From NCBI RefSeq assembly GCF_001441165.1, contig NZ_CP013126.1:773551-837550 (forward strand): a stretch of DNA of 64,000 nt, read 5' to 3'. The DNA is from Acidipropionibacterium acidipropionici (GTDB taxonomy: Bacteria > Actinomycetota > Actinomycetes > Propionibacteriales > Propionibacteriaceae). This document shows, in pieces, positions 43,995-52,286 of the stretch. A program made the translations under genes and the position numbers. Position 1 is the stretch's first letter. Each line of letters begins with the position of its first letter. The notes below the pieces were generated by a model. It was not told the origin of the DNA and did no database searches. It saw nothing but the letters and a program-made list of their open reading frames with translations.

Positions 43995-45836
43995 ATGTCC
44001 TGGTTCTCCAGCTCCGATCAGCCGGAGCCTCCCAAAATGCCGCCCGGCGTGACGCATGTTCCGGGCCTCGCCGACAGCATTCTCAACGAACTCGCCCCTC
44101 TCCTGGCCGCCGAGGGCATCGACCTCAGTGACCCGAAGGGCGTCGATATCGACGCCCTCCAGGCCGCTCTGGGCCCGGCCGTGGAGCGCCGGAATATGGA
44201 ACTGTTCACCCCGACCGGCGCCCATCGCACCCAGGCTCTGGCCGTCCTGCGCCGCTTCACTGAGGCGACTGCGGCCGGACGGGCCGACGAGGCACAGGCG
44301 GTATTGGACGGCGTGGAGACTGACGAGACAGAGGACCATCCCGCGATCTCCCATGTCATCGGCGTCACCCTCGGCCTGCTCGACTCCTGGTACGCCGATC
44401 GACGACTGAGGACCGCCCTCTCGTCGGCCCGGATCGCCTCCCGGCGTCGCTCCGTCCGGGCCTCAGCCACGGATCTGCTGGCCGCCGCCAGACGCAACAC
44501 CGCCTTCAGCTCTCTGGACGAGCTCACCATCACCCATGGCGGTCTCGACCTTTTCGAGGGCGGGGCGACACTCATCGCGGCGTCGATCTCCGCGATCGCG
44601 AAACGCCAGCGCAGGAGCGTGACCGCCACCTGCCGCGAACTCCTCATCGCCGATCCCGAATACACCTCGGTAGACGTCGTAGTAGCCGGCACCGGACGGG
44701 CAGCAGAGACCGACGGGACGACACCGGCCGATGAAAGAATTCTGGCCGAGTTCGAGGAATGGCTCGCTCGGCAACCCCACATCGTGGCACCCACAGTCGA
44801 GGACGAGGCGACCGCCATGCGGGCGATCTTCGGCCTGGCACGCACATCCGGTGCCGATCTGCGCAACCCCCACGACATCGAGACCGCCGTGGACCTCCTG
44901 GTCGACATGGGCTCGGGCGAGGGGCCGGACTCCTACGACTCGATGATGTCCTGCCTGCTCACTCTCGACGAGTACATCCACTTCCAGTGGGAGATCTCCA
45001 GACGCCCGGAGAACTGGGATCACGCCCACGACATCGTCGAGGACGCCCTTTCCGCCGGGAATGGGGGCGACCGGCTCGCCGACGTCATCGAGAACGCCAC
45101 AGCGACCGATCCCCGGGTGCGCCACGCCGCTCTGATGAAGACCCGGGTGAGTACTGCGGTCCCGGCGTTCCTCGGATGGCTGAGCACCAGCAGGGCTATC
45201 AGTCAGTCCGGGAACCTTCGGCTGGTCGATATCGAGCCGGTGGCCGCCTTGCTTGGGGTCCGAGCCGAGGGCGTCCGAAAGCTTCCTCCCCTGGCCCATG
45301 CCCTGCCGTCCGGTTTCGGCACCGATGAACCGCTGCCAGAACCGGAGACGCTCTATGCCACCTCGATGCGCGATGTCGCGGTCCTGTGGGCCTGGTGGCA
45401 GGCCCTCCTGCAGTGCGACATCATCGAGACCACGGCCACCCGGGTACGCCCCGGCCCCGCATCCGGCCCCTGGACGGACGGAGGTGGGCCCCCGATCGAG
45501 GATGTCGAGGCCCTCAACGGGCTGTTCGTCTCATTCCTCCTCAGCGACCGGATGTTCGATGATGACCAATTCGGCAGCAGCGCAGCGGTCGCGGTCCTGG
45601 CATCAAGAATTGTGATCGCGGCGGCAGCGCCCGAGCTCGGTATCGAGAACCCCTCCGACGCGATGAGCGCGATTCGCCGGCCGCGTGCGCTCCAGGTGGC
45701 GGCCCGGCTGGAACGCCTCGGCCTGATGTCCCGTGACGCATCAGGAAAGCTGGAAGTCCCGGCAGGTCTGAAGGCCGCCGTGCTGCGCGGGGCGATGATC
45801 ATCATGGAGATCGTCACGCGCAGCGACGAGACCTGA
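43995..45836 (+). CDS. Unknown protein, tandem paralogue 1
   Basis: This 613-residue protein starts MSWFSSSDQPEPP and has no domain I recognise, signal peptide or membrane segment. It is largely alpha-helical by composition. It is clearly homologous to the following gene: shared blocks include ELFTPTGA.R (about residue 73), VLRRFTEATA.GR, SLDELTI.HGGL, CRELLIAD, LLTLDEYIHFQWE, NLRLVDIEPVAALLGVRAEGVR and ETTATRVRPGP. It has an extra ~45-residue N-terminal segment (GVTHVPGLADSILNELAP) missing from its sister. The shared upstream hairpin element shows the unit was duplicated together. Function unknown. Confidence 0.8.
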   Translation: MSWFSSSDQPEPPKMPPGVTHVPGLADSILNELAPLLAAEGIDLSDPKGVDIDALQAALGPAVERRNMELFTPTGAHRTQALAVLRRFTEATAAGRADEAQAVLDGVETDETEDHPAISHVIGVTLGLLDSWYADRRLRTALSSARIASRRRSVRASATDLLAAARRNTAFSSLDELTITHGGLDLFEGGATLIAASISAIAKRQRRSVTATCRELLIADPEYTSVDVVVAGTGRAAETDGTTPADERILAEFEEWLARQPHIVAPTVEDEATAMRAIFGLARTSGADLRNPHDIETAVDLLVDMGSGEGPDSYDSMMSCLLTLDEYIHFQWEISRRPENWDHAHDIVEDALSAGNGGDRLADVIENATATDPRVRHAALMKTRVSTAVPAFLGWLSTSRAISQSGNLRLVDIEPVAALLGVRAEGVRKLPPLAHALPSGFGTDEPLPEPETLYATSMRDVAVLWAWWQALLQCDIIETTATRVRPGPASGPWTDGGGPPIEDVEALNGLFVSFLLSDRMFDDDQFGSSAAVAVLASRIVIAAAAPELGIENPSDAMSAIRRPRALQVAARLERLGLMSRDASGKLEVPAGLKAAVLRGAMIIMEIVTRSDET

Positions 45837-46198
45837 TGCGGAGCACTACCGCGTGACTCCGGTCCTGATCGCGTCTACCTCTTCATAGCGTTCTCGCGTA
45901 CTCCACCATGTTTTCGTATACGAGGCCTGTAGCTGGTGGGGCGTGCAGGTCGAGGCCGGCGGACGACGTTCCCTGCGCCGCGTGCTCGGGGAAGGGCCCT
46001 ACGAACCGCGGGGCGTCATCCAGGCACCCTGTGCCCTCCCTGTGGAGGATCTCCTCCCAACACGCCGTCTTTCAGCCCTGACGGGCGCCGGGACGGCGTG
46101 TTGGGAGAAATTTCCCCCACCACCTCGCCCAGGACCGGCCCGCGTTCATCTCCCGCCAGATCGAGTGACTCCCAGCCCGTACCCACTACGCTCGATGT
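45837..46198. other. Intergenic region between the two paralogues
   Basis: No gene is supported in these 362 bases. The right half is hairpin element copy B (46014-46120). The left half holds the small palindrome TCGTATACGA near 45914-45923. Confidence 0.4.
46014..46120. repeat. ~105-bp hairpin element, copy B (upstream of paralogue 2)
   Basis: Same element as 43822-43925 with only a few substitutions; arms TCCCAACACGCCGTC (46055-46069) and GACGGCGTGTTGGGA (46092-46106). Together with copy A it forms a direct repeat flanking paralogue 1. Confidence 0.8.
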
Positions 46199-47938
46199 AT
46201 GTCGTGGTTCTCCAGCTCCGACCAGCCAGATTCGCAGCCCGATCCGGAGAGCGAGCTGCGGAGTCTGGAACTCTTCACGCCCACGGGGGCCGACCGCGCA
46301 ATGGCCCTGTCGGTCCTTCGCCGATTCACCGAGGCCACCGCCGATGGACGCACCGAGGAGGCCCAGGCGGTGCTGGACGCCGTCGAGCCCGAGGCGCCGA
46401 CCGGCCCCACCATGCCGCAGGTCCTCGGCGCCAGCGTCGGCCTGCTCGACACCTGGTTCAGCGACCGCAGGTACCGCTCGGCTCTCAGCTCGGTCCGGGC
46501 CGCCGCGAGACGGCGTCCGGTGCGGGCCTGCGCCTCCGACCTGCTGGCGGCCGTCCGGAAGGGCGGCGGCTACGCCTCGATCGACGACCTGTCGATCCGC
46601 CACGGCGGTCTGGCGATGTTCGAGGCCGCCGCCACCCTGGTCTCCGCCTCCGTCGCCGCCATCGCGAAGGGGCAACGCACGAGCGTGCCCCTGGCCGGCC
46701 GCGAACTGCTCATCGCCGACACCGACTACACGGGTGCGAAGCTCGCCCCGCAGGGCCGCGGCATCGGCTATTCGGGGTTCACTCCGGCCGATGACCGGAT
46801 GGTGGAGGCCTTCGGGGCCTGGCTGTCGGAGCAGGACGACATCACGGGACCCGATCCCGACCAGGAGAAGGAACTGCTCCAGTCGATCCTGGCACTGACC
46901 CGCGTCGCCGGGATCGACCTGCACAATCCCAATGACATGGAGGCCGTCCTGGGCTTCGTCGACGATCTGGACGCCGACGACCAGACCCCGGCCGGCGCGA
47001 CGACGGCGTTCCTGCTCACCCTGGACGATTACGTGCACTTCCAGTGGGAGAGGGCCCGCAGCCCCGAGGCCTGGGAGCGGGCCGATGAGGCCGTCGAGGC
47101 CGAGCTCGGCGCTTCGGACGAGGACGCGGACCAGGTGGTCGACGACGCCATCAGTGCCACCCGGCAGGTCGATCCCGCGATCCGCCGCACGACCCTGATG
47201 GGCACCCTCGCGGTCACCGCGGTGCGCGACATCCTGGGCTGGGTGGGAAAGAGCCGCCCGGTCACCGCGACGGGAAACCTGCGACTGGCCGACATCGAAC
47301 CGGTGGCGGCGATGCTCGGTATCCGGGCCGAGGGCGTCCGCAGCACGACCGGCCTCGAGGAACCGTACGACGACACCATGGATATGGAGTCGCCGATCCC
47401 CGATCCGCCGGTCTACTACGCACGGACACTGCGCGAGGTGCCCGTCCTGCATGCCTGGTGGACGGCTGTGTGCGCCTCTGAGATTCTCGAGACCACCGCC
47501 AGAACCGTGCGTCCCGGGCCGCAGGCCCAGGCATGGCTCGCCGAGGGCGGTCCGTCGCTGGAGACCCTTGAGGACTTCGCGGGATTCGTCGTGGCCCTCG
47601 TCCTGAGCCTGGACACCGACTCCGACGCGGCCGACGTCCGGGGGCTCGCGACGAGGATCGCCCTCAGGGCCGCCGGGCGAACCCTCGTCGCCGCGACGGA
47701 TGGCCTCATGATGCCCGAGGTGCCTGACGAGGAGAACTGGGACGTGCCCATCCTCCTCCAGCGACTCGCCTGGCTGCGCAACCTCGGCCTCCTCGAGACC
47801 GACCCCTCCGGAGAGTTCCGGGCCCTGGAGGGCACCCGGGCCGCGGTCGCCGACGGTGCGCTGAGGGTGCTGCAGAACACCGAGCCCGACTGGGACGAGG
47901 GGCTCGAGGAGGGCTGGGACGAGGGGTTGGACGACTGA
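46199..47938 (+). CDS. Unknown protein, tandem paralogue 2
   Basis: This 579-residue protein starts MSWFSSSDQPDSQPD and is collinear with the preceding gene from ELFTPTGADRAMALSVL onward; roughly half of the residues are shared. Conserved blocks are FTEATADGRTEEAQAVLDAVE, DRRYRSALSSVRAAARRR, DLLAAVRKG, RELLIADTDYT, LLTLDDYVHFQWE, NLRLADIEPVAAMLGIRAEGVR and LETTARTVRPGP. It ends in a Glu/Asp/Trp-rich tail with a short repeat (WDEGLEEG, WDEGLDD) that its sister lacks. No domain recognised. Confidence 0.8.
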   Translation: MSWFSSSDQPDSQPDPESELRSLELFTPTGADRAMALSVLRRFTEATADGRTEEAQAVLDAVEPEAPTGPTMPQVLGASVGLLDTWFSDRRYRSALSSVRAAARRRPVRACASDLLAAVRKGGGYASIDDLSIRHGGLAMFEAAATLVSASVAAIAKGQRTSVPLAGRELLIADTDYTGAKLAPQGRGIGYSGFTPADDRMVEAFGAWLSEQDDITGPDPDQEKELLQSILALTRVAGIDLHNPNDMEAVLGFVDDLDADDQTPAGATTAFLLTLDDYVHFQWERARSPEAWERADEAVEAELGASDEDADQVVDDAISATRQVDPAIRRTTLMGTLAVTAVRDILGWVGKSRPVTATGNLRLADIEPVAAMLGIRAEGVRSTTGLEEPYDDTMDMESPIPDPPVYYARTLREVPVLHAWWTAVCASEILETTARTVRPGPQAQAWLAEGGPSLETLEDFAGFVVALVLSLDTDSDAADVRGLATRIALRAAGRTLVAATDGLMMPEVPDEENWDVPILLQRLAWLRNLGLLETDPSGEFRALEGTRAAVADGALRVLQNTEPDWDEGLEEGWDEGLDD

Positions 47939-48016
47939 CTGCGATTCTCGACGGGACCGTGCCCGCTTCCCTGGTCTTCCGGCGGAAAACCCCTCGGTTT
48001 CGTTGAGAATCGCAGT
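47938..48016. terminator. Hairpin after paralogue 2
   Basis: ACTGCGATTCTCGACG (47938-47953) pairs with CGTTGAGAATCGCAGT (48001-48016) with one mismatch; the stem starts on the last base of the stop codon. It probably ends the paralogue transcript. Confidence 0.5.
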
Positions 48017-48095
48017 GTGCGCCCGGAGTCGGGATCCCGGGACACTCCGGGCGTGATCCCGGGTCGAGGCGAATCGCGATGATAGACCGGATCAG

Positions 48096-49373
48096 GTGAA
48101 CAAACTTCCCCGCATCGTCGGCGGATCGGTGGTGCTGGCCATCGTGACGACCGCCGCAATCACCGGCCCCGCGCACGCCGAGGACAGCTCCGAGGCGAAG
48201 CTGAGGTCCGCCCTCGCCGCGTCCCAGAAGTCACTGGCGACCAGCAAGGCGCAGGCCGCCACCGCCCAGCAGAACCTCACCACCTCCCAGGCGCGGCTGG
48301 CCAGCCAGCAGTCCGTCCTCAAGCAGGCCGGCGCGGACGTCGCCCAGGCCCGCGTGCGCGACCAGGAACTCGGCGCGAAGCTCGCCACCGCCCAGGAGAA
48401 GCTCAAGAAGGCCGATGAGGCCGTCGCCTCCGGCAAGAAGCAGCTCGCCAGCGACCGCAAGCGCTACGCCACCACCATGAACCGCCTGGTGCAGCAGTCC
48501 AGCCCGCTTCAGAGCGTCTCGGTGTTCACCACCAATATGACCACCACCGACATGAACCAGCGCACCCAGTGGTCCTCGGTGGCCACCAATGTGAGCAAGG
48601 ACGCGGTGGAGCGCATCTCCAAGCAGGTCACCAAGCTCCAGGCCGACGAGAAGAAGCAGGCCGCCGCCACGAAGGAGGCCGGCGAGGCCAAGACCGCCTC
48701 CGCCGCCCACCTGGAGACCACCAAGAGCCTGGAGTCCGAGGCGAAGTCCGCCGCGGACGCGGTGGCCGCCACCGTGGCCCTCAACAAGGCCGACGCCGAA
48801 GAGGCCCAGGCGAAGCTGAGCTCCGACCGGGCGAAGATCGCCTCCCTCTCCAAGAGGGTGAAGGCCGCCCGCCAGGCCGCTATCGAGGCCTCCAACCGAC
48901 TGGCCCGCCAGGCCGCGGCCGCCGAGCGCCGGTCCGCCGCCAGGAGCGCCGGGCAGTCCTCCTCGAGCACCCCCGGCAGCTACGGGGCGGTGGCCAACTA
49001 CAACGGCGTCGACCCGTGGGGCTTCTACTGGGGCCAGTGCGTCTCCTACGCCGCCTGGAAGGTGCGCTCCACCACCAGCTGGAGCAGCTTCGAGAACTAC
49101 ACCAACGGCGTCCACTTCGGCAACGCGGTGAACTGGGGGGCCGCCGCCCGCCAGATCGGCGTCACGGTGAACACCCGCCCGGCGGTGGGCTCGGTGGCCT
49201 GGCGCACCAGCGGCTTCGCCGGCCACGTGGCCTGGGTCACCGGGGTGCACAGCGACGGCACGATCGACGTCTCGGAGTACAACTACAATGTCGCCGGAGG
49301 CTTCGGCACCCGCTCCCACGTCAACTGGCGATCGGGTGGCAGCTCGGGCTTCGACGGGTTCATCCACTTCTGA
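48096..49373 (+). CDS. Secreted coiled-coil CHAP-domain peptidoglycan hydrolase
   Basis: GTG 48096 opens a 425-residue protein. A Sec signal (VGGSVVLAIVTTAAITGPAHA) is followed by about 250 residues of Ala/Lys/Gln/Glu-rich coiled coil, as in PcsB/RipA-like cell-separation hydrolases. The C-terminal CHAP domain has the catalytic Cys in YWGQCVSYAAWKV, the His in GFAGHVAWVTG and the polar third residue in VSEYNYN. It likely cleaves peptidoglycan during growth or division, with the coiled coil as regulatory arm. Monocistronic. Confidence 0.9.
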   Translation: MNKLPRIVGGSVVLAIVTTAAITGPAHAEDSSEAKLRSALAASQKSLATSKAQAATAQQNLTTSQARLASQQSVLKQAGADVAQARVRDQELGAKLATAQEKLKKADEAVASGKKQLASDRKRYATTMNRLVQQSSPLQSVSVFTTNMTTTDMNQRTQWSSVATNVSKDAVERISKQVTKLQADEKKQAAATKEAGEAKTASAAHLETTKSLESEAKSAADAVAATVALNKADAEEAQAKLSSDRAKIASLSKRVKAARQAAIEASNRLARQAAAAERRSAARSAGQSSSSTPGSYGAVANYNGVDPWGFYWGQCVSYAAWKVRSTTSWSSFENYTNGVHFGNAVNWGAAARQIGVTVNTRPAVGSVAWRTSGFAGHVAWVTGVHSDGTIDVSEYNYNVAGGFGTRSHVNWRSGGSSGFDGFIHF

Positions 49374-49467
49374 TTTCTTCCAACGTTGAAGGGATTTGCT
49401 CACCCCGGGCGCCGGGACGGACCTCTCTCACAGCGCAGTGCTATCTCAGTGAGTTAACCTCTACGGC

Positions 49468-50490
49468 ATGACAGCACGCCTCAAGGATGTTGCCTCCCAT
49501 GCCGGCGTCTCGGTCAAGACTGTTTCCAACGTTGTGAACAACAAGCCGTTCGTGAAGCCCGAGACCCGCCAACGCGTGGAGGCCGCCATCAAGGAACTCG
49601 GGTACCGCCCGAACCTCGCCGCCCGACAGCTCAAACGCGGGCGGAGCGGATTCATCGGACTGGTCGTCCCCGAGTTCGAGACCCCGTACTTCGCCGAGCT
49701 GGCCTCGCGGATCTGGGCCGAGGCGGAGAAGCACGGCTACACCACGCTGCTCAATCTCACCGGCGCCGACCCGAAGCTCGAGCGCAACGCCTTCCAGGGG
49801 GTGGGCAACCAGCTCATCGACGGGCTCATCTTCTCCCCCCAGGCCCTCTCCGGCCCCCAGATCGTCGAGCGCGCCCACGAACTGCCGATGGTGATGCTCG
49901 GCGAGCAGCCCGTGCCGCCGGGTCTGGACCACGTCGCCATCGACTCGGTGCGCGCAGCCCGCAAGGCCACCGATCACCTCCTGTCCCGCGGCCACCGGCG
50001 GATCGGCGCCATCGGCCTCAACACCGAGCGCGGCACCTCCCTGGACCGCGCCGAGGGCTACCGCCAGGCCCTGCGCTCGGCCGGCATCAGCCCGGAGGCC
50101 GACCTCATGGTCGGCGTCCCCAGCTACTCGCGGCGCGCCGGACACGCCGCCATGAACCGGCTCCTCTCCCTGCCCGAGCCCCCCACCGCGGTGTTCTGCT
50201 TCAACGACGCGATGGCCGTCGGCGCGATCCGCGCCTGCTACGAGGCCGGCCTGTCGGTACCCCGGGAGATGGCCGTGGCCGGCGTCGACGACATCCCCGA
50301 GGGCCGCTACATCACCCCCAGCCTCACCACCGTCTCCCCCGACCTGGAATTCCTGGCCCGGGAGTCCTTCCGCCTCCTGCTGCGCCGCATCGAGGCCGGA
50401 CAGACCGGCGAGCAGCTGGAGGACGCCGACATCCTGGTGCCCTGGCGGCTCACCATCCGCGAGAGCACCGGAGGGGCCGGAGCGCTCTGA
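49468..50490 (+). CDS. LacI-family regulator adjacent to the ytf-like operon
   Basis: This 340-residue LacI protein has the DNA-binding domain at the extreme N-terminus (RLKDVASHAGVSVKTVSNVV, hinge NLAARQLKRGRSGFIG) and effector domain (LIDGLIFSPQAL, TAVFCFNDAMAVGAIRACYE, AGVDDIPEGRYITPSLTTV). A CAACGTTG palindrome at 49381-49388 upstream may be an autoregulatory operator. It is followed by the sugar-binding protein gene after 358 bp and probably represses that operon. Confidence 0.9.
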   Translation: MTARLKDVASHAGVSVKTVSNVVNNKPFVKPETRQRVEAAIKELGYRPNLAARQLKRGRSGFIGLVVPEFETPYFAELASRIWAEAEKHGYTTLLNLTGADPKLERNAFQGVGNQLIDGLIFSPQALSGPQIVERAHELPMVMLGEQPVPPGLDHVAIDSVRAARKATDHLLSRGHRRIGAIGLNTERGTSLDRAEGYRQALRSAGISPEADLMVGVPSYSRRAGHAAMNRLLSLPEPPTAVFCFNDAMAVGAIRACYEAGLSVPREMAVAGVDDIPEGRYITPSLTTVSPDLEFLARESFRLLLRRIEAGQTGEQLEDADILVPWRLTIRESTGGAGAL

Positions 50491-50848
50491 TTCCCGGCCG
50501 GTGGGGTCCTCGACCCGATCGCCGACGGGGCCGCCACGACATCGCACCTCCGTGCACCGTGTCGACCCGACCCGTGGCGATCGGCCCATTCCATGGCCCT
50601 CAGGGCCGTCCGCCGATGATGTGAACGCTCTCATCGGGGACTCGTGCAGGTGGCCCTACATGGCGCCCTGATAGGCCTGGCACGATCACATCTCTTACAA
50701 CGGCGGAAGCGCAATCCCCAGGACGCCCGTCCACTCCGCCTCCCGGCACGTTTACAACGAAGGAATTACATCGTTTACACATCGGTCTCGGACTGCTACC
50801 GTGCAGGTCATCCGCAAAACGCAGGACCCCCGTCTCAAGGAAGAGATC
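50491..50848 (+). promoter_or_regulatory. Upstream region and promoter of the ytf-like operon
   Basis: No gene is seen. TTTACA (50774-50779) and TACCGT (50797-50802) at 17-bp spacing form a plausible sigma70 promoter about 45 bp before the binding-protein start. The inverted repeat AACGA-N10-TCGTT at 50756-50775 overlaps the -35 box and is a candidate site for the adjacent LacI regulator. Confidence 0.45.
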
Positions 50849-51925
50849 ATGCACATTTCGAAGAAGAACGGCCGGACAGCCACCCTCGCCCTGGGCATGG
50901 CCTTCGCGCTCGGCATGGCCGGATGCACTAACTCAGGCGAGGCCGGCTCGTCGGCCACGACGGACACCGGGAAGAAGGCCTAGGCCCAGTCCCAGGTCAC
51001 CTCCGGCGACGGCTGCACCTACAGCAAGCTCGGCGTCCCGAAGGTCGAGCTCAAGGGAGCCAAGATCGGATTCTCCCAGTCCGAGCCCGACTCCGCCGCC
51101 TTCCGCGCCGCCGAGACGAAGTCCATCAAGGACGCCGCCAAGGCCGCCGGCGCCACCGCCGTCGTCACCAACGCCAACTCCGAGCTGCCGAAGCAGATCT
51201 CCGACATCCAGGAGCTCATCAATCAGAAGGTCGACATCCTGGTCGTCGCCCCGGTCAACTCCGACGGCCTGACCCCCGCCCTGGAGGCCGCCCACAAGGC
51301 CAAGATCCCCGTCATCACCATCGACCGCAAGGTCACCGACACCTTCTGCAAGGACTACGTCTCCTTCCTCGGATCCGACTTCAAGGTGCAGGGCCAGCGG
51401 GCCGCCGACGCCCTGGCCAAGCAGACGAACTCCAAGGCCAACGTCGCCGTCCTCCTCGGCCCCTCGGGCAACAACGTCACCGACGGACGCCGCGACGGCT
51501 TCGTCAACCAGGTGAAGGCCAAGTACCCCAACATCAAGATCGTCGCCCAGCAGACCGCCAACGCCTCCCGCGACGAGGGCCAGAAGGTCACCGCCCAGCT
51601 GCTGCAGACCCACCCCGAGATCAACGCCGTCTACGCCTTCAACGACGAGTCCGGACTCGGCGCCATGGCCGCCATCCAGGAGGCCGGCAAGAAGCCCGGC
51701 AGCGACGTCAAGATCGTCTCCATCGACGGCACCCGCAACGCCGTCCAGGCCATCGTCGACGGCAAGTACAACGGTGTCATCGAGTCCAACCCGCGCTTCG
51801 GCGATCTCGTCTTCGAGACCCTCAAGCAGTTCTACGACGGCAAGGCGATCGCCGAGAACATCATCATCAAGGACGGCGAGTACACCCCCGAGAACGCCAA
51901 GTCGACCCTGGGCCAGGCGTTCTAG
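50849..51925 (+). pseudogene. YtfQ-like sugar-binding lipoprotein gene with premature amber codon 45
   Basis: ATG 50849 follows AAGGAAG. A lipoprotein signal with lipobox MAGC (Cys26) leads into a Ser/Thr linker, then TAG at 50981-50983. The same frame continues for over 300 codons as a cluster-B sugar-binding protein (KIGFSQSEPDSAAFRAAET, VDILVVAPVNSDGLTPAL, IPVITIDRKV, GRRDGFVNQVK, IVSIDGTRNAVQAIVDGKYN) ending at 51925. GFSQSE and VAPV are YtfQ-like (galactofuranose importer) features. The stop lies in the disordered linker; without readthrough only a 44-residue stub is made. Confidence 0.85.
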
Positions 51926-51929
51926 TCAG

Positions 51930-51949
51930 AAGGGGGGACGACCCCCCTT
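51930..51949 (+). terminator. G6/C6 hairpin directly after the binding-protein gene
   Basis: AAGGGGGG-ACGA-CCCCCCTT, a very stable stem 4 bp after the TAG stop. It could be a 3'-stabiliser or partial terminator between ytfQ and ytfR. Confidence 0.55.
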
Positions 51950-51959
51950 CGCTCGCCAG

Positions 51960-52140
51960 GGCTCGCTGACCCCTCGAACGGGTCGGGTTCGGCTCGCTGA
52001 CTCCCCGAACGGGTCGGGTTGGCTCGCTGACTCCCCGAACGGGTCGGGTTGGCTCGCTGACCCCTCGAACGGGTCGGGTTGGCTCGCTGACCCCTCGAAC
52101 GGGTCGGGTTGGCTCGCTGACTCCCCGAACGGGTCCAGCC
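51960..52140 (+). repeat. Six tandem 30-bp repeats in the ytfQ-ytfR gap
   Basis: Units start at 51960 (31 bp), 51991, 52021, 52051, 52081 and 52111. Each begins GGCTCGCTGACYCCYCGAAC and ends with GGGTCGGGTT except the last. Each unit contains a short dyad (GACYC...GGGTC). Frames stay open because 30 is a multiple of three, but no start or ribosome site supports translation. Copy number probably varies between strains. Confidence 0.9.
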
Positions 52141-52166
52141 GGCTCGCCCGACCCCCCCCGATCCCG

Positions 52167-52258
52167 CCCCGCAGATCACGGCGATCTGCGGGGCCGGGAA
52201 TCCATCACCGGGACATCACACGTGGGCCGGGGCTGCAATGCCACCACAGCCCCGGCCC
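52167..52258 (+). promoter_or_regulatory. Two further strong hairpins upstream of the ABC ATPase gene
   Basis: CCCCGCAGATC / GATCTGCGGGG (52167-52193) and GGGCCGGGGCTG / CAGCCCCGGCCC (52224-52258). With the repeat array and the G6/C6 stem they fill the 361-bp gap between binding protein and ATPase. They could attenuate transcription so that ATPase and permeases are made in lower amounts than the binding protein. Confidence 0.5.
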
Positions 52259-52286
52259 CCTTCCTCCCACTCACGGAAGCACCCAT

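Noticed and set aside
45943-46794. Frames across the gap between the paralogues (start 45943)
   Set aside because: They begin in intergenic DNA, cross the hairpin element and then run out of frame within paralogue 2.
51960-52140. Tandem repeats as a CRISPR array
   Set aside because: Units are contiguous with no unique spacers and no cas genes nearby.
51774-52286. Open frame running through the 30-bp repeats into ytfR, encoding a repetitive NGSGWLAD peptide
   Set aside because: It is open only because the unit length is a multiple of three; there is no ribosome site, it overlaps the ytfQ 3' end, and the antisense frame is equally open.
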